In this document: positions 41,910-50,327 of the stretch, one piece after another
Layout: every line of letters starts with the position of its first letter
Position numbering within the stretch: position 1 is the stretch's first letter
Origin: Bordetella genomosp. 4
GTDB taxonomy: Bacteria > Pseudomonadota > Gammaproteobacteria > Burkholderiales > Burkholderiaceae_B
Assembly: GCF_002261185.1 (NCBI RefSeq)
Contig: NZ_NEVQ01000013.1
Coordinates: forward strand, 248,001-312,000
Length of the DNA stretch: 64,000 nucleotides
Direction of reading: 5' to 3'
The notes under the pieces: generated by a model
Database searches by the model: none
Seen by the model: only the letters and a program-made list of their open reading frames with translations
What the model was told of the DNA's origin: nothing
Translations under genes and position numbers: made by a program

Positions 41910-42545
41910 TCACTTCGGACGATGAACCACGCGCAGCTTGCCGCTACCGCCACCGCCGCAGAAAAACTGGCCGTCTCTACCTGCCTCTAAACCCGACACG
42001 CCTGTGCCGACCGGCATCTCTATCGTTTCGATGACCTCGCCTGTTTCCGGATCGATCCTTCTCAAGTCGCTTTCTTTGCCTTCCCACGTCCCGTGCCAGA
42101 GCTGGCCTTGCACCCACGTTACGCCAGTCACGACACGATTGGATTCAATGGTCCGCAGGATTTTCCCGGTATCCGGATCGATCTGATAGATTTTCCGGTC
42201 GCGATATTGGCCAACCCAAAGTGTGCCCTCTGCCCAGGCCAGCCCAGAGTTATTGCCTGAATCGCCCGGTGCCGGGATTGTGGCGAGTACGCGACCGGTC
42301 GCCACGTCGATTTTCCGGATGTGTTGGCCGGTGATCTGAAAGAGATGTTTGCCGTCGAAAGCCGTCCCGGCATCACCCTGGACATCAATCTGGCGCACCA
42401 TCGCACCGGTGTTGGGATCGAATGCGTTGAGTTTGTCTCCCGAGGCGAACCAGACGAGTTGCCCATCATAGGTCACGCCGTGGACTTCGGCTGCGCCTTC
42501 GAATGGGCCGTATTCGCGGATAATTTCGGCGTTGGAATGTTTCAT
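41910..42545 (-). CDS. Beta-propeller-like protein with repeated blades
   Basis: A 211-aa protein made of about five repeats of some 40 residues, each with a W/Y-G-L-x-W strand followed by IDPDTG-type turns: VTYDGQLVWFAS then NAFDPNTGAMV; RKIDVATGRVL; AEGTLWVGQYRDRKIYQIDPDTG; VQGQLWHGTWEGKESDLRRIDPETG. It resembles quinoprotein or glutamine-cyclotransferase-like propellers but has no signal peptide and no clear catalytic site. I use ATG 42545, preceded by GGAG. It lies 79 nt downstream of the wHTH/TPR gene on the same strand and may be cotranscribed. Confidence 0.68.
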   Translation of the reverse strand: MKHSNAEIIREYGPFEGAAEVHGVTYDGQLVWFASGDKLNAFDPNTGAMVRQIDVQGDAGTAFDGKHLFQITGQHIRKIDVATGRVLATIPAPGDSGNNSGLAWAEGTLWVGQYRDRKIYQIDPDTGKILRTIESNRVVTGVTWVQGQLWHGTWEGKESDLRRIDPETGEVIETIEMPVGTGVSGLEAGRDGQFFCGGGGSGKLRVVHRPK

Positions 42546-42624
42546 CTGTTGCTCCGGTTCCGCCCGCTCAAGTAGCAACTGCCACATGAGGCACGCTGGT
42601 TGATTAGGTTCTGACCCAGATAGT

Positions 42625-43845
42625 CTACTTATCGTGTAACAAGTCGGGGAGTAACAAGGCTGTCGGGAATCCTGGCACGGAGGCAACCGTCCAGCGACGT
42701 GCCCGGCCCGCACCGTAGGCCTGCACTTTGCCTGCTGCACACAGCGGTTCCAGCGCCCGTTGAACGGTGCGCGCGCTCATGCCTAGCGCGATCGCCAGGG
42801 CCGAACTCGACCACGCCTCGCCATCGGCGAGCAGCGCCAAAATCGCCGTGTTTCGTTCGTCAACAAGGGGCACCAACACCACAACGGGCTGCGCATCGCA
42901 AGGCGTCAGCACGAAGCCGCGTTTGGTCGCCCCAAGTTTGGCTATCCCCGCCAGCGCCACGCGCAGACGCCCTATTTCCACGCGCAAGCGCGCCCGATGC
43001 GATTCGTCAATGTGTTTTGCCCGAAACGCCCGCAGCAGCAGGGTTTCCCGCGCAACGTCGCTCGGCGAGGCTTCGCCCAGGCAACGGGCCAAGGTGAACA
43101 AGACCGGCCGCTTCGCCAGCCGCACGATCGCGTTGGAGCCGCGTACCAGGCCGCGGCATGCGTCGATAACGAGCGCCCCTGATGTCAACAACGACTCGAC
43201 CTCATCGAGCAGGACCAGACGCTTCGCGCCGCCGGTGATAGCACATGCAACGGGCTGGTCGAGAATGCCTGCTGCCTGCTGGACCTCTGCAGTCAACGCG
43301 GGAATATCCGCTTGGCGCGCGGCGTCGGCGGCCTGGGTAAACGCCGAGCGCGCGGCAACCGTGTCCAGGCGGCGAACGGCGATGCCCGCTAACGTCAACT
43401 CGACGGCCGCCCGCAACGCGGGCGTCAAGCTGGCCGAATCCACATTGGAAAGCGCCTGCGCCGCCTCGTCCACCCGCCCGATCAACAACAGCCGGCGGGC
43501 AGCCAGGTTGCGCGCATGGGCGGCGTTCATGAGATCGCCATGCGTTTGGAGCACTGTATACGCAGCATCCAGGGCTGGGACGGGCCAGTTCAGGTTGCGT
43601 GAGACCAGGGCGATCTCGGCCTCGGCGACGATGCAGCGCGCACGGGCGATCTGGTCTGTCTGGCCGAATGCCCTCGCCGCGCGCTTGAGCAGCGCTTGTG
43701 CGCGGCCGAAATCACCCAACTGCGCCATGGCGATGCCACGCAGCGCCAGCGCTGCCGGTTCTTCACGTAGCGCGACGTGCTTGAGAGCGTCAAGGACATC
43801 GCCCCTGGCCAGGGCTTGCGCCGCCGCTCGAATCAAAGCGTCCAT
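42625..43845 (-). CDS. TPR-like helical protein with C-terminal winged helix, putative regulator
   Basis: A 406-aa, Ala-rich helical protein. Residues 1 to about 200 read as TPR-like helix pairs (LALRGIAMAQLGDFGRAQALLKRAARAFG, AAHARNLAARRLLLIGRVDEAAQAL). The last 60 residues form a winged helix (TAILALLADGEAWSSSALAIALGMSARTVQRALEPL, then GKVQAYGAGRARRWTV). ATG 43845 has GGGAA five bases upstream. It is divergent from the DUF899 gene, with 124 bp between the starts, and so is probably its regulator. No ligand domain is recognised. Confidence 0.68.
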   Translation of the reverse strand: MDALIRAAAQALARGDVLDALKHVALREEPAALALRGIAMAQLGDFGRAQALLKRAARAFGQTDQIARARCIVAEAEIALVSRNLNWPVPALDAAYTVLQTHGDLMNAAHARNLAARRLLLIGRVDEAAQALSNVDSASLTPALRAAVELTLAGIAVRRLDTVAARSAFTQAADAARQADIPALTAEVQQAAGILDQPVACAITGGAKRLVLLDEVESLLTSGALVIDACRGLVRGSNAIVRLAKRPVLFTLARCLGEASPSDVARETLLLRAFRAKHIDESHRARLRVEIGRLRVALAGIAKLGATKRGFVLTPCDAQPVVVLVPLVDERNTAILALLADGEAWSSSALAIALGMSARTVQRALEPLCAAGKVQAYGAGRARRWTVASVPGFPTALLLPDLLHDK

Positions 43846-43969
43846 TGGATTCCCGTCACATTTGTCACTCCCATGATGTCGAGGCCTGGTGCGACCATGG
43901 TATCCAGCCCTGCCCTGACAGATCGATGATGCAGCGCAGTTTGTCAATTAGCCAACGAGGAATCAAGCC

Positions 43970-44824
43970 ATGAACGAGACCACAGCCCCCCAGACCGAAA
44001 GTGCCAAAGTCAACGCAGGCGATCATCGCATCGTTTCCCGAGACGACTGGATTGCCGAACGTAAAGCCTTGCTGACGCGCGAAAAAGAACTGACGCGCTT
44101 GAGCGATCAGCTCGCCGCAGAACGCCGTGCCCTGCCCTGGGTTCGTGTCGAGAAAGAGTACGTCTTCAATACCAATAAAGGCCCCCGCAGGCTGATCGAT
44201 CTATTTGACGGCCGCCATCAGTTGATTGTCCAACACTTTATGTTCGCGCCCGGCTGGGAGCAAGGCTGCCGGAGTTGTTCCTACATGGCCGACCATACCG
44301 ATGGGATGACGACCCATTTGGCTCAGCGTGACGTGACGTTTATCGCGATTTCGCGTGCCCCGCTGGCGGATATCGAGCGTTTTCGTCGACGGATGGGATG
44401 GAAATTTAACTGGGTGTCATCCCAGGGTAGCCGGTTTAATTACGATTTCGGCGTGAGTTTCTCGCCGGAAGACGTCGCGCGGGGAACGCTGCAGTACAAC
44501 TATGGCGATTGGCCCTATGCGTACGAGGAATGGCCGGGAATCAGTGTCTTTCTGAAAACCGACGCAGGCGAAGTTTTCCATACGTATTCCTGCTATACGC
44601 GTGGCGTCGAGATCATGATGGGCACGTATAACCTGCTGGACATCACGCCCAAGGGACGCGATGAACGAGAGGTGGAGAACAAAATGGAATGGGTGCGCCA
44701 CCACGATCGCTATCAAACGGAGCCGGCACAAGACGCCGCGGCTCAAGGTACGGTCGCGGAGCTGCTCGATACCGTCAAATCGGCGTGTTGCCACGCCGAT
44801 CTCGCCAGTGGAGCACGGCCATGA
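43970..44824 (+). CDS. DUF899 thioredoxin-fold protein
   Basis: A 284-aa protein of the DUF899 family. RDDWIAERKALLTREKELTRL and LPWVRVEKEYVFNT open the domain. GPRRLIDLFDGRHQLIVQHFMF and PGWEQGCRSCSYMADH give the thioredoxin-like segment with a CRSC motif. FIAISRAPLADIERFRRRMGWKFNWVSS and FHTYSCYTRGVEIMMGTYNLLDI complete it. The family is annotated as AhpC/TSA- or thioredoxin-like, with unknown substrate. AGGA precedes ATG 43970. The stop overlaps the start of the next gene (ATGA). Confidence 0.85.
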   Translation: MNETTAPQTESAKVNAGDHRIVSRDDWIAERKALLTREKELTRLSDQLAAERRALPWVRVEKEYVFNTNKGPRRLIDLFDGRHQLIVQHFMFAPGWEQGCRSCSYMADHTDGMTTHLAQRDVTFIAISRAPLADIERFRRRMGWKFNWVSSQGSRFNYDFGVSFSPEDVARGTLQYNYGDWPYAYEEWPGISVFLKTDAGEVFHTYSCYTRGVEIMMGTYNLLDITPKGRDEREVENKMEWVRHHDRYQTEPAQDAAAQGTVAELLDTVKSACCHADLASGARP

Positions 44825-45096
44825 CCCCGCTCAGCCAAAGCGAATGGTCGGGTGCGCCTCCGCCACGGGAGGCGCGTGGGGGCGCCCTGCGGATGGCCCG
44901 TTGGTTACACCTGGCCGCTGCCCCGGCCTTTGCAGCCATGGCGGCGATGACGTTTTTGCTGGGCGGCGATGCGCACCCGATGACGTGCCTGGGCGGCGAT
45001 CGTGGCTCGCCGATTAGCGGCATGGGCCTGATGTATTTGCTGATGAGCGTTTTCCACGCGGCCCCGTGGCTGAAGTTTGTCGCGTCCCGGAGGTAA
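44821..45096 (+). CDS. Small membrane protein coupled to the DUF899 gene
   Basis: A 91-aa protein with two hydrophobic segments (WLHLAAAPAFAAMAAMTFLLGG and GMGLMYLLMSVFHAAPWLKFV), separated by a short loop with one Cys. It begins inside the DUF899 stop codon, so its synthesis is tied to that gene. No family is recognised. It could anchor or accompany the thioredoxin-like protein at the membrane. Confidence 0.68.
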   Translation: MTPLSQSEWSGAPPPREARGGALRMARWLHLAAAPAFAAMAAMTFLLGGDAHPMTCLGGDRGSPISGMGLMYLLMSVFHAAPWLKFVASRR

Positions 45097-45162
45097 GCCG
45101 GAAACGATACTGCCGGGCGATGGTTTATTATTGCGCGCGAGCCCCTCTCTGGAAATTTGCGC

Positions 45163-46386
45163 GTGAAAACCATCGATAAATCCGTCAAGCTGAACAATGT
45201 TGCGTACGATATACGCGGTCCGGTTCTGGATCGCGCCCGGGAAATGGAAGAAGCCGGGCAACGTATTATCAAGCTGAATATCGGTAATGTCGCCGCGTTC
45301 GGGATCCAACCGCCGGACGAAATCATTCAGGACATCATCCGCAACGTGGCCGATTTTGCAGGCTATACCGATAGCAAGGGATTGTTCGCGCCGCGCAAAG
45401 CCGTCGTGCACTATATGCAGAGCAAGGGCGTCCACGGCGTCGACGTCAATGACGTTTATCTGGGTAACGGCGCATCGGAACTGATCTCGATGAGCATCAA
45501 TGCGCTGTTGAACGATGGCGATGAGCTGCTCATCCCGTCCCCGGATTTTCCGCTGTACACGGCGGTGACGGGTCTGTCCGGTGGGCGCCCGGTGCATTAT
45601 TTGTGCGACGAGAGCTCTGACTGGATGCCCGATATCGCGGATATCCGCGCCAAGATCACGCCCCGCACCCGCGGCATCGTCGTCATCAACCCAAACAATC
45701 CTACCGGGGCTCTGTATTCCCGTGAGGTACTCCTGGATATCATCCAGATCGCGCGCGAACACAATCTCGTCATCCTGTCGGACGAGATCTACGACAAGAC
45801 GATCTACGACGATCTGACCCACGTCAGCATGGCGTCGCTGGCGGACGACGTATTGATCTTGACCTTTAACGGCCTGTCCAAGAACTATCGTTCCTGCGGC
45901 TACCGTGCGGGCTGGATGGTGGTCTCGGGCGACAAGCGGCCCGCACAGGGCTATATCGAGGGGCTGAACATGCTGGCCTCGCTGCGCCTGTGTTCGAATA
46001 CCCCTGGCCAGGTCGCCATTCAGACCGCGCTGGGCGGATACCAGAGCATCAACGAACTGGTCGGCCCCACCGGCAGACTGCGCCGGCAACGAGACCTGGC
46101 CTATGATTTGCTGACCCAGATTCCGGGCGTCAGCGTAATGAAGCCCAAGGGCGCGCTGTATCTGTTCCCCCGTCTGGACCCAGCGGTTTACCCGATACAA
46201 GACGATCAGCAGTTTGCGTATAGCCTGTTGGACCAGGAGCGCGTCCTGGTGGTCCAGGGCACCGGCTTTAATTGGGCCAACCATGACCATTTCCGGATGG
46301 TGTTCCTGCCGAACGCCGACGATTTGACTGAGGCGATCGGGCGGATTGACCGCTTCTTGGGCCGGATGCGCAAGGGCGGCGTCTGA
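45163..46386 (+). CDS. alaA: Alanine aminotransferase AlaA-type PLP enzyme
   Basis: A fold-type I aminotransferase of 407 aa, very close in length and motif order to Escherichia coli AlaA, which makes alanine from pyruvate and glutamate. Shared stretches include YDIRGPVLDRAREMEE, ESSDWMPDIADIRAKITPRT, GIVVINPNNPTGALYS, LSDEIYDK, the PLP Lys in FNGLSKNYRSCGYR, and GYIEGLNMLASLRLC. I use GTG 45163 (MKTIDKSVKLNNVAYD) because it aligns with AlaA and has a TGGAA site upstream; a TTG two codons earlier is possible. It is probably monocistronic, with a small inverted repeat at its stop. Confidence 0.92.
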   Translation: MKTIDKSVKLNNVAYDIRGPVLDRAREMEEAGQRIIKLNIGNVAAFGIQPPDEIIQDIIRNVADFAGYTDSKGLFAPRKAVVHYMQSKGVHGVDVNDVYLGNGASELISMSINALLNDGDELLIPSPDFPLYTAVTGLSGGRPVHYLCDESSDWMPDIADIRAKITPRTRGIVVINPNNPTGALYSREVLLDIIQIAREHNLVILSDEIYDKTIYDDLTHVSMASLADDVLILTFNGLSKNYRSCGYRAGWMVVSGDKRPAQGYIEGLNMLASLRLCSNTPGQVAIQTALGGYQSINELVGPTGRLRRQRDLAYDLLTQIPGVSVMKPKGALYLFPRLDPAVYPIQDDQQFAYSLLDQERVLVVQGTGFNWANHDHFRMVFLPNADDLTEAIGRIDRFLGRMRKGGV

Positions 46387-46407
46387 GGATAGGTATCTCT
46401 CTATCCT
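46386..46407 (+). terminator. Small hairpin after alaA
   Basis: AGGATAG and CTATCCT form a 7-bp stem with an 8-nt loop starting at the last base of the alaA stop. There is no T-run, so its role as a terminator is uncertain. Confidence 0.35.
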
Positions 46408-46447
46408 GATTCAATAATAAATCCATCGAGAGGAGACATCAGACGCC

Positions 46448-47593
46448 ATGCGCCTGCAAAATTGCCACAATTTTCACGATTTTCGTGAGCTAGCAAAACG
46501 TCGTCTGCCCGGGCCGATTTTCAATTACATCGATGGCGCGGCGGACGACGAGGTCACATTGCGGCGCAATGCGGCGAGCTTTGAGCAATGTGACCTGGTG
46601 CCCAATGTGCTGCGCGGCGTGACGGATGTGGACCTCTCGGTCACGGTGATGGGACAGAAACTGGCGATGCCGGTGTATTGCTCCCCTACCGCGCTGCAGC
46701 GCCTGTTTCATCACGATGGGGAAAATGCAGTCGCAGCCGCGGCGTCGAAATTCGGCACGATGTTTGGCGTGTCCTCGCTAGGTACGGTCAGCCTCGAGCA
46801 GATACGCAAAACGTATAGCGGCCCGCAGGTCTACCAGTTTTATTTTCATAAAGACCGTGGCCTGAATCAGGCCATGATGCAGCGAGCGAAGGACGCGGGC
46901 GTCAACGTCATGATGTTGACGGTCGATAGCATTACGGGCGGCAATCGCGAACGGGATTTGCGCACGGGGTTCTCGATTCCCTTCAAGCTGAACCTCGCTG
47001 GGTTGACGCAGTTCGCTGTGAAGCCGGCCTGGGCGCTGAACTACCTGACGCACGAGCGTTTTCGGCTGCCTCAGCTCGATGAGCATGTAGACATGAGCGG
47101 CGGCGCGATGTCTATCGGGCGGTATTTCACCGAAATGCTGGACCCGGCGATGACTTGGGACGATGTGGCCCAGATGGTGAAGCTCTGGGGCGGTCAGTTT
47201 TGCCTGAAGGGCATCATGTCCGTAGAAGACGCCAAGCGTGCGGTGGACATCGGCTGCACGGGCATCATTTTGTCCAACCATGGTGGGCGCCAATTGGATG
47301 GTTCGCGTTCGGGCTTTGATCAGCTGGCCGAGATTGTCGATGCAGTGGGCGATCGGATCGACGTGATGATGGATGGCGGGATACAGCGCGGCACGCACGT
47401 GCTGAAGGCGCTGTCATTAGGCGCCAAGGCGGTGGGTATTGGCAGGTTCTACCTCTACCCTCTCGCGGCAGCCGGGCAACCCGGGGTCGAGCGTGCGCTG
47501 GGTCAACTGCGCACCGAGATCGAACGCGATATGAAACTCATGGGATGCACCTCAGTGTCGCAATTGACGCGTGAGAACCTGCGATTCCGTTGA
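46448..47593 (+). CDS. FMN-dependent alpha-hydroxy-acid dehydrogenase (LldD-like)
   Basis: Oxidises an L-2-hydroxy acid such as lactate to the oxoacid, passing electrons to the respiratory chain or to oxygen. The 381-aa TIM barrel has YIDGAADDEVTLRRN at the N-terminus. YQFYFHKDRG and VNVMMLTVDS follow. The Lys in FCLKGIMSVEDA binds the FMN, the catalytic His is in ILSNHGGRQLDGS, and DRIDVMMDGGIQRGTHVLKAL ends the flavin site. GAGGAGA lies 12 nt before the ATG, slightly far. No lactate permease or regulator is adjacent, so the actual substrate may be another hydroxy acid. Confidence 0.88.
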   Translation: MRLQNCHNFHDFRELAKRRLPGPIFNYIDGAADDEVTLRRNAASFEQCDLVPNVLRGVTDVDLSVTVMGQKLAMPVYCSPTALQRLFHHDGENAVAAAASKFGTMFGVSSLGTVSLEQIRKTYSGPQVYQFYFHKDRGLNQAMMQRAKDAGVNVMMLTVDSITGGNRERDLRTGFSIPFKLNLAGLTQFAVKPAWALNYLTHERFRLPQLDEHVDMSGGAMSIGRYFTEMLDPAMTWDDVAQMVKLWGGQFCLKGIMSVEDAKRAVDIGCTGIILSNHGGRQLDGSRSGFDQLAEIVDAVGDRIDVMMDGGIQRGTHVLKALSLGAKAVGIGRFYLYPLAAAGQPGVERALGQLRTEIERDMKLMGCTSVSQLTRENLRFR

Positions 47594-47716
47594 ACGATAG
47601 CTCCGCGTCTCGTGTGCGCGAATTCGCACGGTCTACGTTAGTCGGCAACGTAGACCTGCTCGGTAAACCTCAAGCGCTGTGTCTATCCAACGAGTCGCGT
47701 TTCCGCCGATACGCCA

Positions 47717-48922
47717 TCACGTCGCGTCGGCATCGATCCGCAAATAGGTTTCCACCAGACGGCTCCAATACGCCGCACCGATAACCAAGTTGTTGTCGTT
47801 GAAGTCGTATTTGGGATTATGCAGCCCGCGGCCGTCAGTCGCGGGCCCGTTGCCCAGCCGTACAAGCGCACCAGGGCAGCGCTGCAGCATGTAGGCAAAA
47901 TCCTCGCTGCCCATCAAACGCTTGGTTTGAGGCACAACCTGATCGTCGGGTAACACCATACGCGCCACCTCGATCGCGAGATCGTTGGCGGCGGCATCAT
48001 TCACTAATACAGGATAGCCCTCGACATAATCGATGTCCGCCGTGACGCCCTGCGCGATGGCTGTGGACTGCACGATCTCAATGATGCGTTTCTTCAATAG
48101 CGCGCGCACGTCTGTACTGAACGAGCGGACGCTGATGCCTATTTCGGCGGAATCCGGGATGACATTGAGCGCCTGGCCAGCTTGCAGCCGGCCCACGGTG
48201 ACGACTGCCGCCTCGTCCGGATCGACATTGCGGGAAACGACGGTCTGCAACGCTACCACGATGTGCGCCGCGGCGACCAGAGGATCGGCTGCCTGATGCG
48301 GCCGGGCGGCGTGGCCCCCTACTCCCTTTACTTTGATGAACACCCGGTCGCCGGCGGCCATGAAGGGGCCTTCGCGAAACAGCATCTGCCCTTGCGGCAT
48401 GCCCGGGTGATTATGAATCGCAAAGACATAGTCGCAAGGGAACCGTTCAAACAAGCCATCGTCGAGCATAGCGGTTGCGCCGCTATCAAAACCACGCTCT
48501 TCAGCAGGCTGAAAAATGAGATGCACGGTGCCGTCGAAACGGCGAGTCTGCGCGAGGTGTTTCGCCGCACCCAGCAGCATGGTCGTATGGCCATCGTGGC
48601 CACAGGCGTGCATGACGCCGTTGTGTTGACTGGCGTATGGGAGGCCGGTTTCCTCGAGGATGGGCAAGGCGTCCATGTCGGCGCGAATGCCGATACTGCG
48701 GGCACTGGAGCCGCATCGCAGGGATCCCACTACGCCGGTTTTGCCAAGGCCCGTGGTGACCTCATAGCCCCACTCTTTCAGTTTTTCCGCCACCAGCGAT
48801 GCTGTCGCCTGCTCGTTGAAAGCGAGTTCCGGATGCTCGTGAATATGATGCCGCAGTGTTCGCAACTCTGCGTCAAAGGCATTGAGGTCTGAGATCTCGG
48901 TGGAATTCTTGATAGTTGACAT
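47717..48922 (-). CDS. M20 family amidohydrolase (hippurate-hydrolase type)
   Basis: A di-metal amidase of 401 aa in the M20D family, whose members hydrolyse N-acyl amino acids. LRHHIHEHPELAFNE, GIRADMDALPI, the metal-binding HACGHDGHTTMLLGAA, and FQPAEERGFDSGATAML with the catalytic Glu pair are present, followed by GVGGHAARPHQAADP in the lid domain and GSEDFAYMLQRCPG near the end. There is no signal peptide. It stands between the lldD-like gene (convergent) and the ene-reductase gene (divergent). The ribosome site is poor. Substrates in this family cannot be predicted from sequence. Confidence 0.9.
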   Translation of the reverse strand: MSTIKNSTEISDLNAFDAELRTLRHHIHEHPELAFNEQATASLVAEKLKEWGYEVTTGLGKTGVVGSLRCGSSARSIGIRADMDALPILEETGLPYASQHNGVMHACGHDGHTTMLLGAAKHLAQTRRFDGTVHLIFQPAEERGFDSGATAMLDDGLFERFPCDYVFAIHNHPGMPQGQMLFREGPFMAAGDRVFIKVKGVGGHAARPHQAADPLVAAAHIVVALQTVVSRNVDPDEAAVVTVGRLQAGQALNVIPDSAEIGISVRSFSTDVRALLKKRIIEIVQSTAIAQGVTADIDYVEGYPVLVNDAAANDLAIEVARMVLPDDQVVPQTKRLMGSEDFAYMLQRCPGALVRLGNGPATDGRGLHNPKYDFNDNNLVIGAAYWSRLVETYLRIDADAT

Positions 48923-49009
48923 GGAAAGAACTTGAAGCGATGAAATCGTTGGTTAGGTTACTTCCAGACGGTATCTGGTGCAAAACCGGCAGGGGCCGAA
49001 ACACTTACC

Positions 49010-49025
49010 GTTCACGCAAGTGAAC
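49010..49025. promoter_or_regulatory. Palindrome GTTCAC-GCAA-GTGAAC upstream of the ene-reductase
   Basis: Perfect 6-bp arms, 85 bp before the ene-reductase ATG and 87 bp before the divergent amidohydrolase start. This is a likely operator for one or both genes. No regulator gene is adjacent. Confidence 0.55.
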
Positions 49026-49110
49026 TGCTATCTTTGGAAATTGACGGGTAGCACTGCATCCTTTCATCATTGACGCCCAATCGCATTACGTATCGCATCA
49101 GGAACGAACA

Positions 49111-50232
49111 ATGACCCAAGACAGCCGCGCCAGCGCAGGCCCCCTGCTCTTTCAACCCATTTCGATCAACCAACTGAATCTGGCCAACAGGATCACTGTC
49201 GCACCCATGTGCCAGTACTCTGCTGTCGATGGACTGGCCAGCGACTGGCACCGCATGCATCTCGGCATGCTCGGCAGTAATGGATCGGGGCTCGTGATGC
49301 TGGAGGCCACGGCAGTGACAGAGGACGGCCGCATCAGTCCGGGATGCTTGGGGTTGTGGGGAGAAGATCAAGGCCGAGCCTTGACCGCTACGCTCGAAGC
49401 GAGCCGTAAATTCTCGACAGGCGCTTTCGGGATCCAGCTGTCGCACGCGGGACGCAAAGGATCTACCCAAGTCCCGTTTCACGGTGGCGCCCGTCTGGAT
49501 GCCGAACAAGGCGGCTGGAGCACGCTGGCGCCTAGCGCAATACCCTCCCGGCCCTCCGATACTGTCCTGCCTGTCGAAATGACCATGGACGATCTCGCCG
49601 AGGTCCGCAAAGCATTCGTTCAAGCCGCTCATCGTGCATTGGCTGCGGGGATTGAGCTCATCGAATTGCACATGGCGCATGGATACCTGTTGCATCAGTT
49701 CTTGTCTCCCTTGGCCAATCAGCGGTCGGATCACTATGGCGGCTCGCTGGAAAATCGCATGCGATATCCGCTCGAGGTCTTTGATGCGGTACGTCAGGCA
49801 ATCCCGACAGAGATTCCTCTAGGCGTACGCGTGTCGGCCACTGACTGGGTTGACGGCGGCTGGAACGAGGACGAAACCGAGGCGCTATGTCAGCGATTGC
49901 TGCCCATGGGTTGCGATTTCTTTGATATTTCCTCCGGAGGATTATCCGCGGCACAAAAGATCACGGTACATCCAGGTTATCAAGTCCCGTTTGCTGCACG
50001 CATCAAAAAATCCGTATCCGTGCCCGTCATCGCAGTCGGCATGATCACCGAGCCGGACCAGGCCGAGCAAATCCTGCAAGACGGCAGCGCCGACATGGTG
50101 GCACTGGCGCGTCAAATGCTGTTCGAGCCGCATTGGCCATGGCGCGCCGCCGCGCAACTGAAGGGACAGCTGCAGATTCCGCCTCAATACTTGCGCTCGT
50201 TGACGTCTGCGCCCGACATTGCAAAAACGTAG
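49111..50232 (+). CDS. Old-yellow-enzyme family ene-reductase (XenA/YqjM type)
   Basis: An FMN enzyme of 373 aa that reduces activated C=C bonds or nitro compounds with NAD(P)H. LFQPISINQLNLANRITVAPMCQYSA carries the Cys that marks the thermophilic-like YqjM/XenA class. QLSHAGRKG, the His pair in LIELHMAHGYLLHQFLSPLANQR, YGGSLENRMR, and DFFDISSGGL follow. GMITEPDQAEQIL and DMVALARQMLFEPHWPW end the barrel. AGGAACG precedes ATG 49111. A palindrome lies upstream. It is followed by a convergent operon. Confidence 0.92.
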   Translation: MTQDSRASAGPLLFQPISINQLNLANRITVAPMCQYSAVDGLASDWHRMHLGMLGSNGSGLVMLEATAVTEDGRISPGCLGLWGEDQGRALTATLEASRKFSTGAFGIQLSHAGRKGSTQVPFHGGARLDAEQGGWSTLAPSAIPSRPSDTVLPVEMTMDDLAEVRKAFVQAAHRALAAGIELIELHMAHGYLLHQFLSPLANQRSDHYGGSLENRMRYPLEVFDAVRQAIPTEIPLGVRVSATDWVDGGWNEDETEALCQRLLPMGCDFFDISSGGLSAAQKITVHPGYQVPFAARIKKSVSVPVIAVGMITEPDQAEQILQDGSADMVALARQMLFEPHWPWRAAAQLKGQLQIPPQYLRSLTSAPDIAKT

Positions 50233-50327
50233 GCCGTCGCCTCATCATGCAGCGGCAATGCTGGCTGGCACACATCTCCTGCCAGCCAGCATTCGCTTAC
50301 GGGCCCGGGTGAAATCCAGGCGCGAAC

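Noticed and set aside
44905-46290. Long open frame (461 codons) antisense to alaA
   Set aside because: It is entirely covered by the AlaA coding sequence and the coupled small membrane gene on the other strand; no ribosome site, no recognisable domain.
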